Notes: generated by a model from the letters alone, not told the origin. Positions 1 to 4,790 are shown, numbered from the stretch's first letter. The stretch: 6,165 nucleotides of DNA from Patescibacteria group bacterium (GCA_018817845.1 JAHITH010000075.1:1-6165); one strand, 5' to 3'. Made by a program: numbers and translations.

Positions 1-1868
1 ATTAATTCGTCTACCGTGTGGACAAAGGGGAGCATGAGACTTAGGTTTTTAAAGCCGTATTTGTTTCTAACTCTTTTTATGGCTTCTATCTCTAGTTCAA
101 AGACTGATTGATCTTGTAGATATCGGTAAACTCCGCGGTAACCAATCATGGGATTGGCCTCTTGTGGTTCAAAGGCGCTCCCACCTATTAAGTTTCTGTA
201 TTCGTTGGTTTTGAAATCGGTGGCACGGTAGATCACGGGGCGATCGCCAAAGCTTTGGGTGAATTTTAATAGGCCTTCTGTTAATTTTTCTGTGAAGACG
301 TGGCCTTTTTTATCGGCGATGAGTTTTTTGGGGTGGGTGCCGATCTGGGCGATCATAAATTCTGCCCGTAAAAGACCAACCCCATCGGAGTTTTTCTCGG
401 CGATGGTTCCGGCCAGGTCGGGCTCGGCCAGGTTGACGTATATTTTGGTAGCGGTGCGAAGTGGCTCGGTTCCCTGCTTAGATAGATTTTTATTTGGTTT
501 TTTCCCGACCCGAGGTCGAGGATTATTTTTGGGTTTGTTGTTGTAGACATCACCGGTGGAGCCGTCTAAGGTTACGGTTTGACCAGCCTTTAGAAGAGAG
601 GTGCCGGTGCTGGTGCCGACTACGGCGGGAACTCCAAGTTCACGAGAGACAATGGCTGCATGGCTGGTTTGGCCACCTTTGTCTGTAATAATGCCGGCGG
701 CTTTTTTCATGGCGGGGACAAAGTCTGGCGAGGTCATGCTGGCTACCAAAATATCTCCGGTTTTGACCTTATTGATTTCTGTTGAGCTTTTTATCTTGAT
801 TACTTTGCCTGTAGCAATGCCAGGAGAGGCGGCTTGACCCTGAAGAATTACTTTAAGATCTTTAAGGTCTGATGGTTGATATTTGGGCTTGCCATCACCG
901 GCAACAGAGATGGTGGTAATTGGCCTAGATTGAACAATGTAAAGCTGGCCTTTTTCTAGAGCCCATTCTATATCTTGGGGGAAGTAGTAGTGTTTTTGAA
1001 TACTGTCCACGATTTTTGCTAGTTTTAAGATTAAGTCGTCTGGTAGTTTTTGTAGGTTTATTTTTTGCTTACTAACCCTTTTTTTCTTAACACCGCTTGG
1101 ATATTTGTATACTTCTTTAATGGTTTGAGGAATGATTTGGCGAGAGTGAATGGTGAAATCATCTTTATTTACTATGTAATGATCGGGGGTGATCACACCT
1201 TGGACGATGTAGTCGCCTAGCCCGTAACCGGCTTCTATAATAATTTGGTTTTTGTTGTTGGTGACCGGGTTGATAGAAAAGGCTACTCCGGAAATTTCTG
1301 ACTGAATCATTAGCTGAATTGGCACGGCTAAGCTAACCTTGAAGTGGTCGAAGCCTTTGGTGGCTCTGTAAAAAATGGCTCTGGCGCCAAAAAGTGAGGC
1401 CCAAGCGTCTCTAACGGCCTGAATTAGATTGGCTTCGCCCTTTATGTTTAAGAACGACTCTTGCTGGCCGGCAAAGGAGGCGTCGGGTAAATCCTCTGCA
1501 GTGGCGGAGGAACGGACGGCAACTAAAGGTGTTTTGTTGCCTTTGGCTAGGCTTTCGTATGATTTGAAAATTTGGTTGGTAAGTTCTTGAGGAATGTTGG
1601 CTTTTGTGATTAGTTTAACAATTTTGTTGGAAGCTTGGTGAAGCTGTTTGTTGTTGTGAATGTCTGTTATCTTAAGAATTTTCTTGATGGTATCTAAAAG
1701 ATTGTTGTGTGTGATTAAAAGTTGATAAGCGGCAGAGGTGACGCAGAAACCGTTGGGGACGGGCAGGCCAGCTTGGATCATTTCACCTAAGTTAGCGGCT
1801 TTGCCGCCGACTAAGGGAATGTCGTCTTTATCAATCTTGTTGAATGGAAGAACCAAGGCAGAGTTCAT
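1..1868 (-). CDS. ppsA: Phosphoenolpyruvate synthase, C-terminus cut by window edge
   Basis: Phosphoenolpyruvate synthase converts pyruvate, ATP and water to PEP, AMP and phosphate, a cytosolic gluconeogenic step. About 622 codons are present, against roughly 790 in the family, so the end lies beyond base 1. Translation from the ATG at 1868 gives the ATP-grasp domain first (VGGKAANLGEM near residue 20, VAVRSSATAEDLPDASFAGQ near 117-135). The phosphohistidine domain follows, with TDKGGQTSHAAIVSRELG and catalytic His at about residue 403 (codon 660-662). The PEP/pyruvate-binding barrel then begins, with YRATDFKTNEYRNLIGG near 548-564. No stop or frameshift was seen. The order and the barrel motifs match PpsA rather than pyruvate phosphate dikinase. 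A lysine-rich linker (bases about 480-545) separates the phosphohistidine and barrel domains. The start follows a TATACT box by only 9 bases and has no Shine-Dalgarno, so the mRNA is probably leaderless. Confidence 0.95.
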   Translation of the reverse strand, partial: MNSALVLPFNKIDKDDIPLVGGKAANLGEMIQAGLPVPNGFCVTSAAYQLLITHNNLLDTIKKILKITDIHNNKQLHQASNKIVKLITKANIPQELTNQIFKSYESLAKGNKTPLVAVRSSATAEDLPDASFAGQQESFLNIKGEANLIQAVRDAWASLFGARAIFYRATKGFDHFKVSLAVPIQLMIQSEISGVAFSINPVTNNKNQIIIEAGYGLGDYIVQGVITPDHYIVNKDDFTIHSRQIIPQTIKEVYKYPSGVKKKRVSKQKINLQKLPDDLILKLAKIVDSIQKHYYFPQDIEWALEKGQLYIVQSRPITTISVAGDGKPKYQPSDLKDLKVILQGQAASPGIATGKVIKIKSSTEINKVKTGDILVASMTSPDFVPAMKKAAGIITDKGGQTSHAAIVSRELGVPAVVGTSTGTSLLKAGQTVTLDGSTGDVYNNKPKNNPRPRVGKKPNKNLSKQGTEPLRTATKIYVNLAEPDLAGTIAEKNSDGVGLLRAEFMIAQIGTHPKKLIADKKGHVFTEKLTEGLLKFTQSFGDRPVIYRATDFKTNEYRNLIGGSAFEPQEANPMIGYRGVYRYLQDQSVFELEIEAIKRVRNKYGFKNLSLMLPFVHTVDEL

Positions 1869-1877
1869 ATATAAATT

Positions 1878-1883
1878 AGTATA
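1878..1883 (-). promoter_or_regulatory. -10 box (TATACT) of ppsA
   Basis: The minus strand reads GTGTATACTAATTT just ahead of the ppsA ATG. The hexamer ends 9 bases before the start codon, so initiation at the usual distance would leave a leader of only about 3 bases. No convincing TTGACA-like -35 is visible. The same TATACT box precedes the MBL, ASCH and MazG genes, which supports the call. Confidence 0.6.
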
Positions 1884-1891
1884 CACAAAGG

Positions 1892-1910
1892 ATTCTGGAC
1901 AAGCCAGAAT
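1892..1910. repeat. Short perfect hairpin between methyltransferase and ppsA
   Basis: ATTCTGG and CCAGAAT form a perfect 7-bp stem around ACAAG, directly after the methyltransferase stop and ahead of the ppsA -10 box. There is no T-tract, so it is not a typical intrinsic terminator. The sequence CCAGAATGAC (1904-1913) recurs at 2570-2579, ahead of the methyltransferase promoter. This suggests a dispersed palindromic repeat. Confidence 0.55.
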
Positions 1911-1913
1911 GAC

Positions 1914-2546
1914 CTATTGCTTAGAGGCTTGAATAAACCATCTACCAATGTTGTCTAGCGTAAGTGTTAAATTAGTAAATTTTGAGAAGAGTTTTTGAAC
2001 TTCTCTTTTGCTATACATGCTGTGCGGCAATCCTTTCTCTGGTCCTGATAGTGGTGCATAGCTTCCTTTTTCTACCTCTTCGTGATTTTTTAAATACCCT
2101 TTTTTTCTTGCAGTATTGATATCTGGAAGAGTAATAAAAATTTTGCCATTGACTATTAAGGTTTCATGTATTTGATCAATCAGGTTTTGAACTTCTCTTT
2201 TTGTACCGTGGTGAATAGTTGAGATGGAAATAATTAAATCATATTGATTTTTTGGTATTTTAAATTCAAACATGTTGACGTAAAGAATTTTTGATTCATT
2301 ACCCAGCATTCTTTTGGTCATCTTAACCGCGGTTTCACTTGAATCTATTCCGTCTGTTTTAAATCCATCAGTCTGAAGAAATTTTAGATATTTTCCAGTA
2401 CCACAACCTATGTCTAAAACATGTCTGGTTCTGAAGTTTGATTGACTTAGGAATTGTTTAAATATTGGATCTATTTCTTCCGAGAGAGTTGCCCAGGCTT
2501 CACCACCTTTCTGGTGGTTTTTATATATGTTGTCCCAGATTGTCAT
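1914..2546 (-). CDS. Class I SAM-dependent methyltransferase
   Basis: This is a complete 210-residue protein. It has a Rossmann-fold methyltransferase core: motif I VLDIGCGTG at residues 43-51 binds S-adenosylmethionine, and the acidic end of strand 2 is DGIDSS with Asp68. YDLIISISTIHH at about 102-113 is the strand-4 region, followed by LIVNGKIFITLPD. The C-terminal part (GPEKGLPHSMYSKREVQ) resembles the closing segment of small-molecule or tRNA-modifying methyltransferases, but the substrate cannot be read from the sequence. The ATG at 2546 sits 12 bases after an extended -10 and has no Shine-Dalgarno, giving a very short leader. The gene ends 45 bases before ppsA, which has its own promoter, so co-transcription is possible but not required. 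Confidence 0.9.
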   Translation of the reverse strand: MTIWDNIYKNHQKGGEAWATLSEEIDPIFKQFLSQSNFRTRHVLDIGCGTGKYLKFLQTDGFKTDGIDSSETAVKMTKRMLGNESKILYVNMFEFKIPKNQYDLIISISTIHHGTKREVQNLIDQIHETLIVNGKIFITLPDINTARKKGYLKNHEEVEKGSYAPLSGPEKGLPHSMYSKREVQKLFSKFTNLTLTLDNIGRWFIQASKQ

Positions 2547-2558
2547 AATCTAGATATT

Positions 2559-2567
2559 ATTTTAGCA
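2559..2567 (-). promoter_or_regulatory. Extended -10 promoter of the methyltransferase
   Basis: The minus strand reads TGCTAAAAT, a TGn extended -10 with TAAAAT as the hexamer, ending 12 bases before the ATG. No clear -35 is visible upstream. A weak or absent -35 is compatible with an extended -10 promoter. The expected leader is about 5 bases. Confidence 0.5.
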
Positions 2568-2582
2568 GACCAGAATGACTTG

Positions 2583-2608
2583 TGTGTGACAGGGACGGTC
2601 CTTGTCAG
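2583..2608. repeat. 26-bp direct repeat with hairpin, copy 1
   Basis: This 26-bp sequence is repeated exactly at 3982-4007. Its core (2587-2607) folds into a 9-bp stem with one G-U pair and a CGG loop (TGACAGGGA / TCCTTGTCA). Both copies lie intergenically, upstream of a minus-strand gene start. Hairpins built on a GGGACGGTCC core resemble REP-like elements associated with Y1 (IS200-like) transposases. That link is from general knowledge, and no transposase is in the window. Confidence 0.8.
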
Positions 2609-2618
2609 GAGCAAGCTG

Positions 2619-2643
2619 TTAACAAAGGTGAGACCTTTGTTAA
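2619..2643. repeat. Perfect 11-bp inverted repeat
   Basis: TTAACAAAGGT, loop GAG, then ACCTTTGTTAA: a perfect 11-bp stem in the gap between the MBL gene end and the methyltransferase promoter. Neither strand has a proper T-tract after it (plus strand continues ATTTAGA). It is more like a palindromic repeat than a standard intrinsic terminator, though it could still stop or protect the MBL transcript. Confidence 0.7.
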
Positions 2644-2710
2644 ATTTAGACCGCTTGAGCGAAAATGCAATGTGGTCGACCGACCGAAGGAGGGAGAAGT
2701 ATTGCACTAG

Positions 2711-3445
2711 CTAGAGATCAAAGCTCATTAGATCACTACCCACGATTAAATCACCCTTATATCCAGCCTGATTTGCTTTTTGTCTGATCTCATTTTCATC
2801 CGTCTCTCTGTAAAGATGAGAGAGGACGATTGTCGGTACCTGTGTTTTGGTTGCTAAATCGACAATTTGTTCATCCATAGGGTGACCGGCATCGATAACT
2901 GCGAAGTCGACCCCATCCAAAAACGCGATCTCTTTTTCGTGGAAGTCGGAATCACCAGTAAAGGCGTAAACTTTGCCATTAACTTCAAATTTCAACCCAC
3001 TGTTATTTACAGGTGGAAGGTTGATGAATGAAAAAGAATGTTTACCGATGGCAAAATGGGTGTCGTGAATCTCGTGAAGTTGAACCTTAAAAGAATCGCG
3101 CTCTAACCCGCCAGCACCAAAGAGATTAAGTATCCTACCCATCTGTTCTTCTAATCCAACGGGGCCATAGATATGGAGATTTTTGGATCTGGGGTCGATC
3201 TGTGACCAGCATGAGGCATGGAGAAATGGCACCAAATCACTAACATGGTCAGGATGAAAATGAGATACCACAATGTGCTGGAGATCGTCTTGTTTTATCT
3301 CCAGCTCTGCGAGACGCTGGGTAGTCCCACGTCCTAGATCATAGACAAAAAGCAAATCCTCTAACTGAACCAAAATACTTGATGAAGTTCTGTGTTTTTG
3401 TAGCTGACAAGTGCCGGTGCCTAAAAGGGTGATTTTTTGTTTCAT
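2711..3445 (-). CDS. MBL-fold metallo-hydrolase, RNase Z-like
   Basis: This is a complete 244-residue metallo-beta-lactamase-fold protein. It shows the N-terminal LGTGT strand-turn, the metal motif SHFHPDH (His62, His64, Asp66, His67), FTGDSD with bridging Asp165, and SHLYRETDE with His210. This layout matches RNase Z and related hydrolases, which act on phosphodiester or other ester bonds, but the substrate is not identifiable. The metal-ligand His expected between motif 2 and the GDSD strand is not obvious: PPVNNSGLKF has Asn at 147-148 in that place. The reading frame extends 14 codons upstream to 3487, but that extension covers the -10 box and a palindrome. The ATG at 3445, beginning MKQKITLLGTG, is therefore preferred. 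The gene has no Shine-Dalgarno. Confidence 0.88.
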   Translation of the reverse strand: MKQKITLLGTGTCQLQKHRTSSSILVQLEDLLFVYDLGRGTTQRLAELEIKQDDLQHIVVSHFHPDHVSDLVPFLHASCWSQIDPRSKNLHIYGPVGLEEQMGRILNLFGAGGLERDSFKVQLHEIHDTHFAIGKHSFSFINLPPVNNSGLKFEVNGKVYAFTGDSDFHEKEIAFLDGVDFAVIDAGHPMDEQIVDLATKTQVPTIVLSHLYRETDENEIRQKANQAGYKGDLIVGSDLMSFDL

Positions 3446-3461
3446 ATTTAATTTGTTAATT

Positions 3462-3467
3462 AGTATA
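3462..3467 (-). promoter_or_regulatory. -10 box (TATACT) of the MBL gene
   Basis: The minus strand reads GACTATACTAATT, ending 16 bases before the chosen ATG and giving a leader of about 10 bases. TATACTAATT is also found ahead of ppsA. No -35 consensus is visible. The space where a -35/-10 spacer would lie is filled by a 16-bp palindrome. Confidence 0.6.
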
Positions 3468-3470
3468 GTC

Positions 3471-3486
3471 TGTGCAATATTGCACA
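3471..3486. promoter_or_regulatory. Candidate operator: 16-bp perfect palindrome
   Basis: TGTGCAATATTGCACA is a perfect 16-bp palindrome 3 bases upstream of the MBL -10 box. Its position across the promoter spacer is what is expected for a homodimeric repressor, or for an activator that remodels the spacer. No regulator gene for it is recognised in the window. Half-sites TGCAAT and ATTGCA reappear at 2666-2671 and 2701-2706, just downstream of the same gene. Confidence 0.55.
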
Positions 3487-3492
3487 TCGTTT

Positions 3493-3586
3493 CTGTATAT
3501 CTGATCGTTACGAGTTGGTAACATTTTACCTTACCGACTCTAGTAATGTGGGTCGAGGAGGTGCAACCGACGAGCCAGATATACAG
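3493..3586. repeat. Nested inverted repeats with a three-way-junction layout
   Basis: An outer perfect 11-bp inverted repeat (CTGTATATCTG at 3493-3503, CAGATATACAG at 3576-3586) encloses two inner arms. The first is a 10-bp arm with one G-U pair (GAGTTGGTAA at 3512-3521, TTACCGACTC at 3531-3540). The second is a shorter GTCG/CGAC arm (3552-3555, 3568-3571). The region lies between the ASCH stop and the MBL promoter. It could be a structured RNA, a palindromic mobile repeat, or the 3' region of the ASCH mRNA. No tRNA signature was found. Confidence 0.5.
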
Positions 3587-3604
3587 TGTTAGAAGACCTG
3601 AGGA

Positions 3605-3630
3605 GGTTTGCTACAATTTGTGAGCAAACC
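3605..3630. repeat. Strong hairpin downstream of the ASCH gene
   Basis: GGTTTGCT (3605-3612) pairs with AGCAAACC (3623-3630). The stem can continue with ACA/TGT around a short ATT loop and one bulged base, giving about 11 bp. On the minus strand it lies about 45 bases after the ASCH stop but is followed by CTCCTC, not a T-tract. It may be a repeat or a 3'-end-stabilising structure rather than a classical terminator. Confidence 0.5.
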
Positions 3631-3675
3631 GACGAAAGCGCAGCGGGGCGAATGAAATGAGAGTTTCGCAAATGT

Positions 3676-3936
3676 TTACTTAAAAGAGATTATTTGATAC
3701 CCATATTTTGCTACATCTTCTTTTGACCAGAATGTCATATTTTTGGTTTTACCCACATAGGTAACCTCTTTTCTTAGCTCCCTACCGGTATAGTTTTTAG
3801 TTTTAGGATTCCATTCTTGCAAAATTAAAACATCACCTTCATTACATTCCCAATCAGCGAGTCGAAGTTCATATGTTTTTTTACCATCTTTAATATTTTG
3901 AAAATATTCTGGCCAGACTTTCTTTTTTATGGTCAT
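3676..3936 (-). CDS. Small ASCH/DUF3850-type protein
   Basis: This 86-residue protein fits the ASCH (PUA-like) superfamily, most like DUF3850. Recognisable elements are KVWPEYF at 6-12, DGKKTYELR at 17-25, EGDVLILQEWNP at 33-44 and YTGRE at 49-53. ASCH domains are beta-barrels thought to bind RNA or modified nucleosides; some relatives are hydrolases. The specific role is unknown. The frame runs 33 codons further upstream to 4035, but that stretch is a direct repeat plus a promoter segment shared with MazG, so the ATG at 3936 (MTIKKKVWPEYF) is chosen. No Shine-Dalgarno precedes it. The upstream neighbour is MazG, whose near-identical promoter suggests similar regulation. Confidence 0.8.
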   Translation of the reverse strand: MTIKKKVWPEYFQNIKDGKKTYELRLADWECNEGDVLILQEWNPKTKNYTGRELRKEVTYVGKTKNMTFWSKEDVAKYGYQIISFK

Positions 3937-3956
3937 ATTTTGCGAAATTTTGTGTA

Positions 3957-3979
3957 AATAGTAATAATTGGTAGTATAC
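3957..3979 (-). promoter_or_regulatory. ASCH promoter segment, shared with MazG
   Basis: The minus strand begins with GTATACTACC and ends with ACTATT. 22 of its 23 bases match the segment at 4359-4381 ahead of MazG. The -10 hexamer TATACT is at 3973-3978, 36 bases before the ATG, leaving a leader of about 30 bases. The 26-bp hairpin repeat lies immediately upstream, where a -35 element would be. Confidence 0.65.
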
Positions 3980-3981
3980 GT

Positions 3982-4007
3982 TGTGTGACAGGGACGGTCC
4001 TTGTCAG
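3982..4007. repeat. 26-bp direct repeat with hairpin, copy 2
   Basis: This is the exact second copy of the sequence at 2583-2608, with the hairpin core at 3986-4006. Here it sits 3 bases upstream of the shared ASCH promoter segment, so a factor binding it, or its extrusion as a hairpin, would affect the -35 region of the ASCH gene. It also lies within the 3' region of the MazG transcript. Confidence 0.8.
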
Positions 4008-4050
4008 TTAATTGGGTTGCGCTCCGTGGTCGCAATTCTTAATTTTCCTT

Positions 4051-4344
4051 TTATACACCGTGTTTTTCTTTGAGTACAGCCATTTTGGCACTCAGGGCTT
4101 CTTCAAGGTTAACGCCGTGAATGTCAGCAAGGACGGCTAACTGCAGGAGTACATCAGCGAATTCTTCATTCAAATTTTCTAAATCTAATTCCTTGTTCCT
4201 GAGTTTGGGTGTGTTGATGGCCCGTGCTAGTTCTCCAATTTCCTCCATTAGTTGTGTGAAGCTGAAATGTGGGTCGCGCTGGATGCCGTACTTGCGATCA
4301 ATTGCTTTGACCAAAGAAGCACCTTGTTTTTGAAACTCTTTCAT
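4051..4344 (-). CDS. MazG-type nucleotide pyrophosphohydrolase
   Basis: This 97-residue all-alpha protein is a single MazG-like domain. Such enzymes hydrolyse (d)NTPs to the monophosphate and pyrophosphate, cleaning the nucleotide pool, and normally act as dimers or tetramers with Mg2+. The metal-binding EExxE motif is EEIGE at residues 34-38, and the partner ExxD is EFAD at 61-64, followed by the helix VLLQLAVLADIHGVNLEEAL. The length fits single-domain MazG or iMazG/RS21-C6-like proteins rather than the two-domain E. coli MazG. The frame reaches upstream to 4383, but those 13 codons are the promoter segment, whose translation also appears ahead of ASCH. The ATG at 4344 (MKEFQKQG) is therefore preferred. 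No Shine-Dalgarno is seen. Confidence 0.9.
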   Translation of the reverse strand: MKEFQKQGASLVKAIDRKYGIQRDPHFSFTQLMEEIGELARAINTPKLRNKELDLENLNEEFADVLLQLAVLADIHGVNLEEALSAKMAVLKEKHGV

Positions 4345-4358
4345 ATTTTTGTTTGGAT

Positions 4359-4381
4359 AATAGTAATAATTCGTAGTATAC
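4359..4381 (-). promoter_or_regulatory. MazG promoter segment, shared with ASCH
   Basis: The segment carries TATACT (4375-4380) 30 bases before the ATG. It matches the ASCH promoter segment at 22 of 23 positions (GTATACTACG here, GTATACTACC there), while the sequences on either side differ. This points to copying of a promoter block rather than duplication of the gene. There is no clear -35. Confidence 0.65.
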
Positions 4382-4395
4382 ACAAAAATCCCCCG

Positions 4396-4414
4396 TCACA
4401 CCCCTAAGGTGTGA
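4396..4414. promoter_or_regulatory. Candidate operator between MazG and the plus-strand small gene
   Basis: TCACACC, spacer CCTAA, then GGTGTGA: a perfect 7-bp inverted repeat centred about 25 bases upstream of the MazG -10 box, overlapping its -35 zone. It also lies upstream of the divergent small gene. Such a site could control both directions. It could instead be a 5' hairpin of the plus-strand transcript if that starts further upstream. Confidence 0.4.
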
Positions 4415-4433
4415 TTGTGGATAAGTTGCAAAA

Positions 4434-4502
4434 CCAGATACGCGATCGCGTCACTGGATTGGTAAGTGAGAGTGCAAGTGGTGGGCTTCAATTGTGCTTT
4501 CA
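4434..4502 (+). promoter_or_regulatory. Structured 5' leader of the plus-strand small gene
   Basis: Two hairpins can form. The first (4434-4457) has CCAG/CTGG, a 2x2 internal loop and ACGC-GATC-GCGT. The second (4467-4477 with 4492-4502) is an 11-bp stem with three G-U pairs and a 14-base loop, ending one base before the AAGGAGG ribosome binding site. This arrangement suggests control of ribosome access or mRNA stability. No known riboswitch family was recognised. No promoter could be assigned with confidence. Confidence 0.45.
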
Positions 4503-4517
4503 TAAGGAGGCAAAAAA

Positions 4518-4610
4518 ATGTTCGCTCAAATATATGAAAAACTTTTTTATATACTTCTGGAGCTAATTAAAATCCGTCATCTCTTGGAAGAGATAAGAGA
4601 CAAAGAATAA
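4518..4610 (+). CDS. 30-residue heptad-repeat small protein
   Basis: This short ORF is the only plus-strand gene supported in the window. It starts at ATG 4518, 7 bases after a perfect AAGGAGG Shine-Dalgarno (4504-4510), ends with TAA at 4610, and an intrinsic terminator in the same orientation follows 26 bases later. The peptide has F2, L9, L16, L23 at heptad position a and I5, I12, I19, I26 at d, with charged residues clustered at the C-terminal end (EEIRDKE). It should be one continuous amphipathic helix. Extra hydrophobics at residues 9-17 (LFYILLELI) could also allow membrane binding. I do not recognise a family. Possibilities include an oligomeric coiled-coil micropeptide, a small membrane-active (type I toxin-like) peptide, or a leader peptide. 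The signals make translation likely; the function is unknown. Confidence 0.65.
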   Translation: MFAQIYEKLFYILLELIKIRHLLEEIRDKE

Positions 4611-4636
4611 TCCACAGTTACGAACACCCTTACTCT

Positions 4637-4670
4637 TGACCGTCACAAAACACCGTGACGGTCATTTTTT
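4637..4670 (+). terminator. Rho-independent terminator of the small plus-strand gene
   Basis: TGACCGTCAC (4637-4646) and GTGACGGTCA (4655-4664) form a perfect 10-bp stem with an 8-base loop, followed at once by six T residues (4665-4670). On the opposite strand the hairpin is followed by AAGAGTAAGG. It therefore works for plus-strand transcription and supports the small gene as a real unit. Confidence 0.9.
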
Positions 4671-4790
4671 GTCTAAAAAGCAATTGAAATTAAATTTTGC
4701 CTAACGTTTCTGTATGGACCATAGGCCCACAGGTATGCGAAGTGTTTGATTAATAATGTTGTGACTTGGTGTGTTGTGTGCAGTATTCAT

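Noticed and set aside
259..837. Several plus-strand frames of 64-95 codons opposite ppsA
   Set aside because: They are antisense to well-conserved PpsA domains, have no ribosome binding sites and their translations resemble no family.
2454..2714. Plus-strand 86-codon frame spanning the methyltransferase start and the repeat block
   Set aside because: It runs antisense over conserved methyltransferase sequence and through palindromic repeats, with no initiation signals.
3446..3487. 14-codon N-terminal extension of the MBL protein
   Set aside because: It covers the palindrome and the TATACT box, and MBL folds normally begin at the MKxKITLLGTG strand.
3937..4035. 33-codon N-terminal extension of the ASCH protein
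   Set aside because: It is made of the direct repeat and the shared promoter block. The family domain starts at the ATG at 3936.
4121..4333. Plus-strand 70-codon frame opposite MazG
   Set aside because: It is a shadow of the MazG frame with low-complexity Ser/Leu composition.
4345..4383. 13-codon N-terminal extension of MazG
   Set aside because: It translates the -10 region and the shared promoter segment. The MazG domain begins at the ATG at 4344.
4396..4503. Minus-strand 35-codon ORF overlapping the leader of the small plus-strand gene
   Set aside because: It has no Shine-Dalgarno, no promoter box like the other minus-strand genes and a composition without recognisable features.
4698..4704. 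GCCTAAC, resembling an integron attC core box
   Set aside because: No matching GTTRRRY partner or attC-like inverted arms were found within the expected distance, and there is no integrase gene.
3488..4715. 11-base match CGTTTCTGTAT at 3488-3498 and 4705-4715
   Set aside because: The match is short and the flanking sequences do not align, so it is compatible with chance or a decayed repeat.
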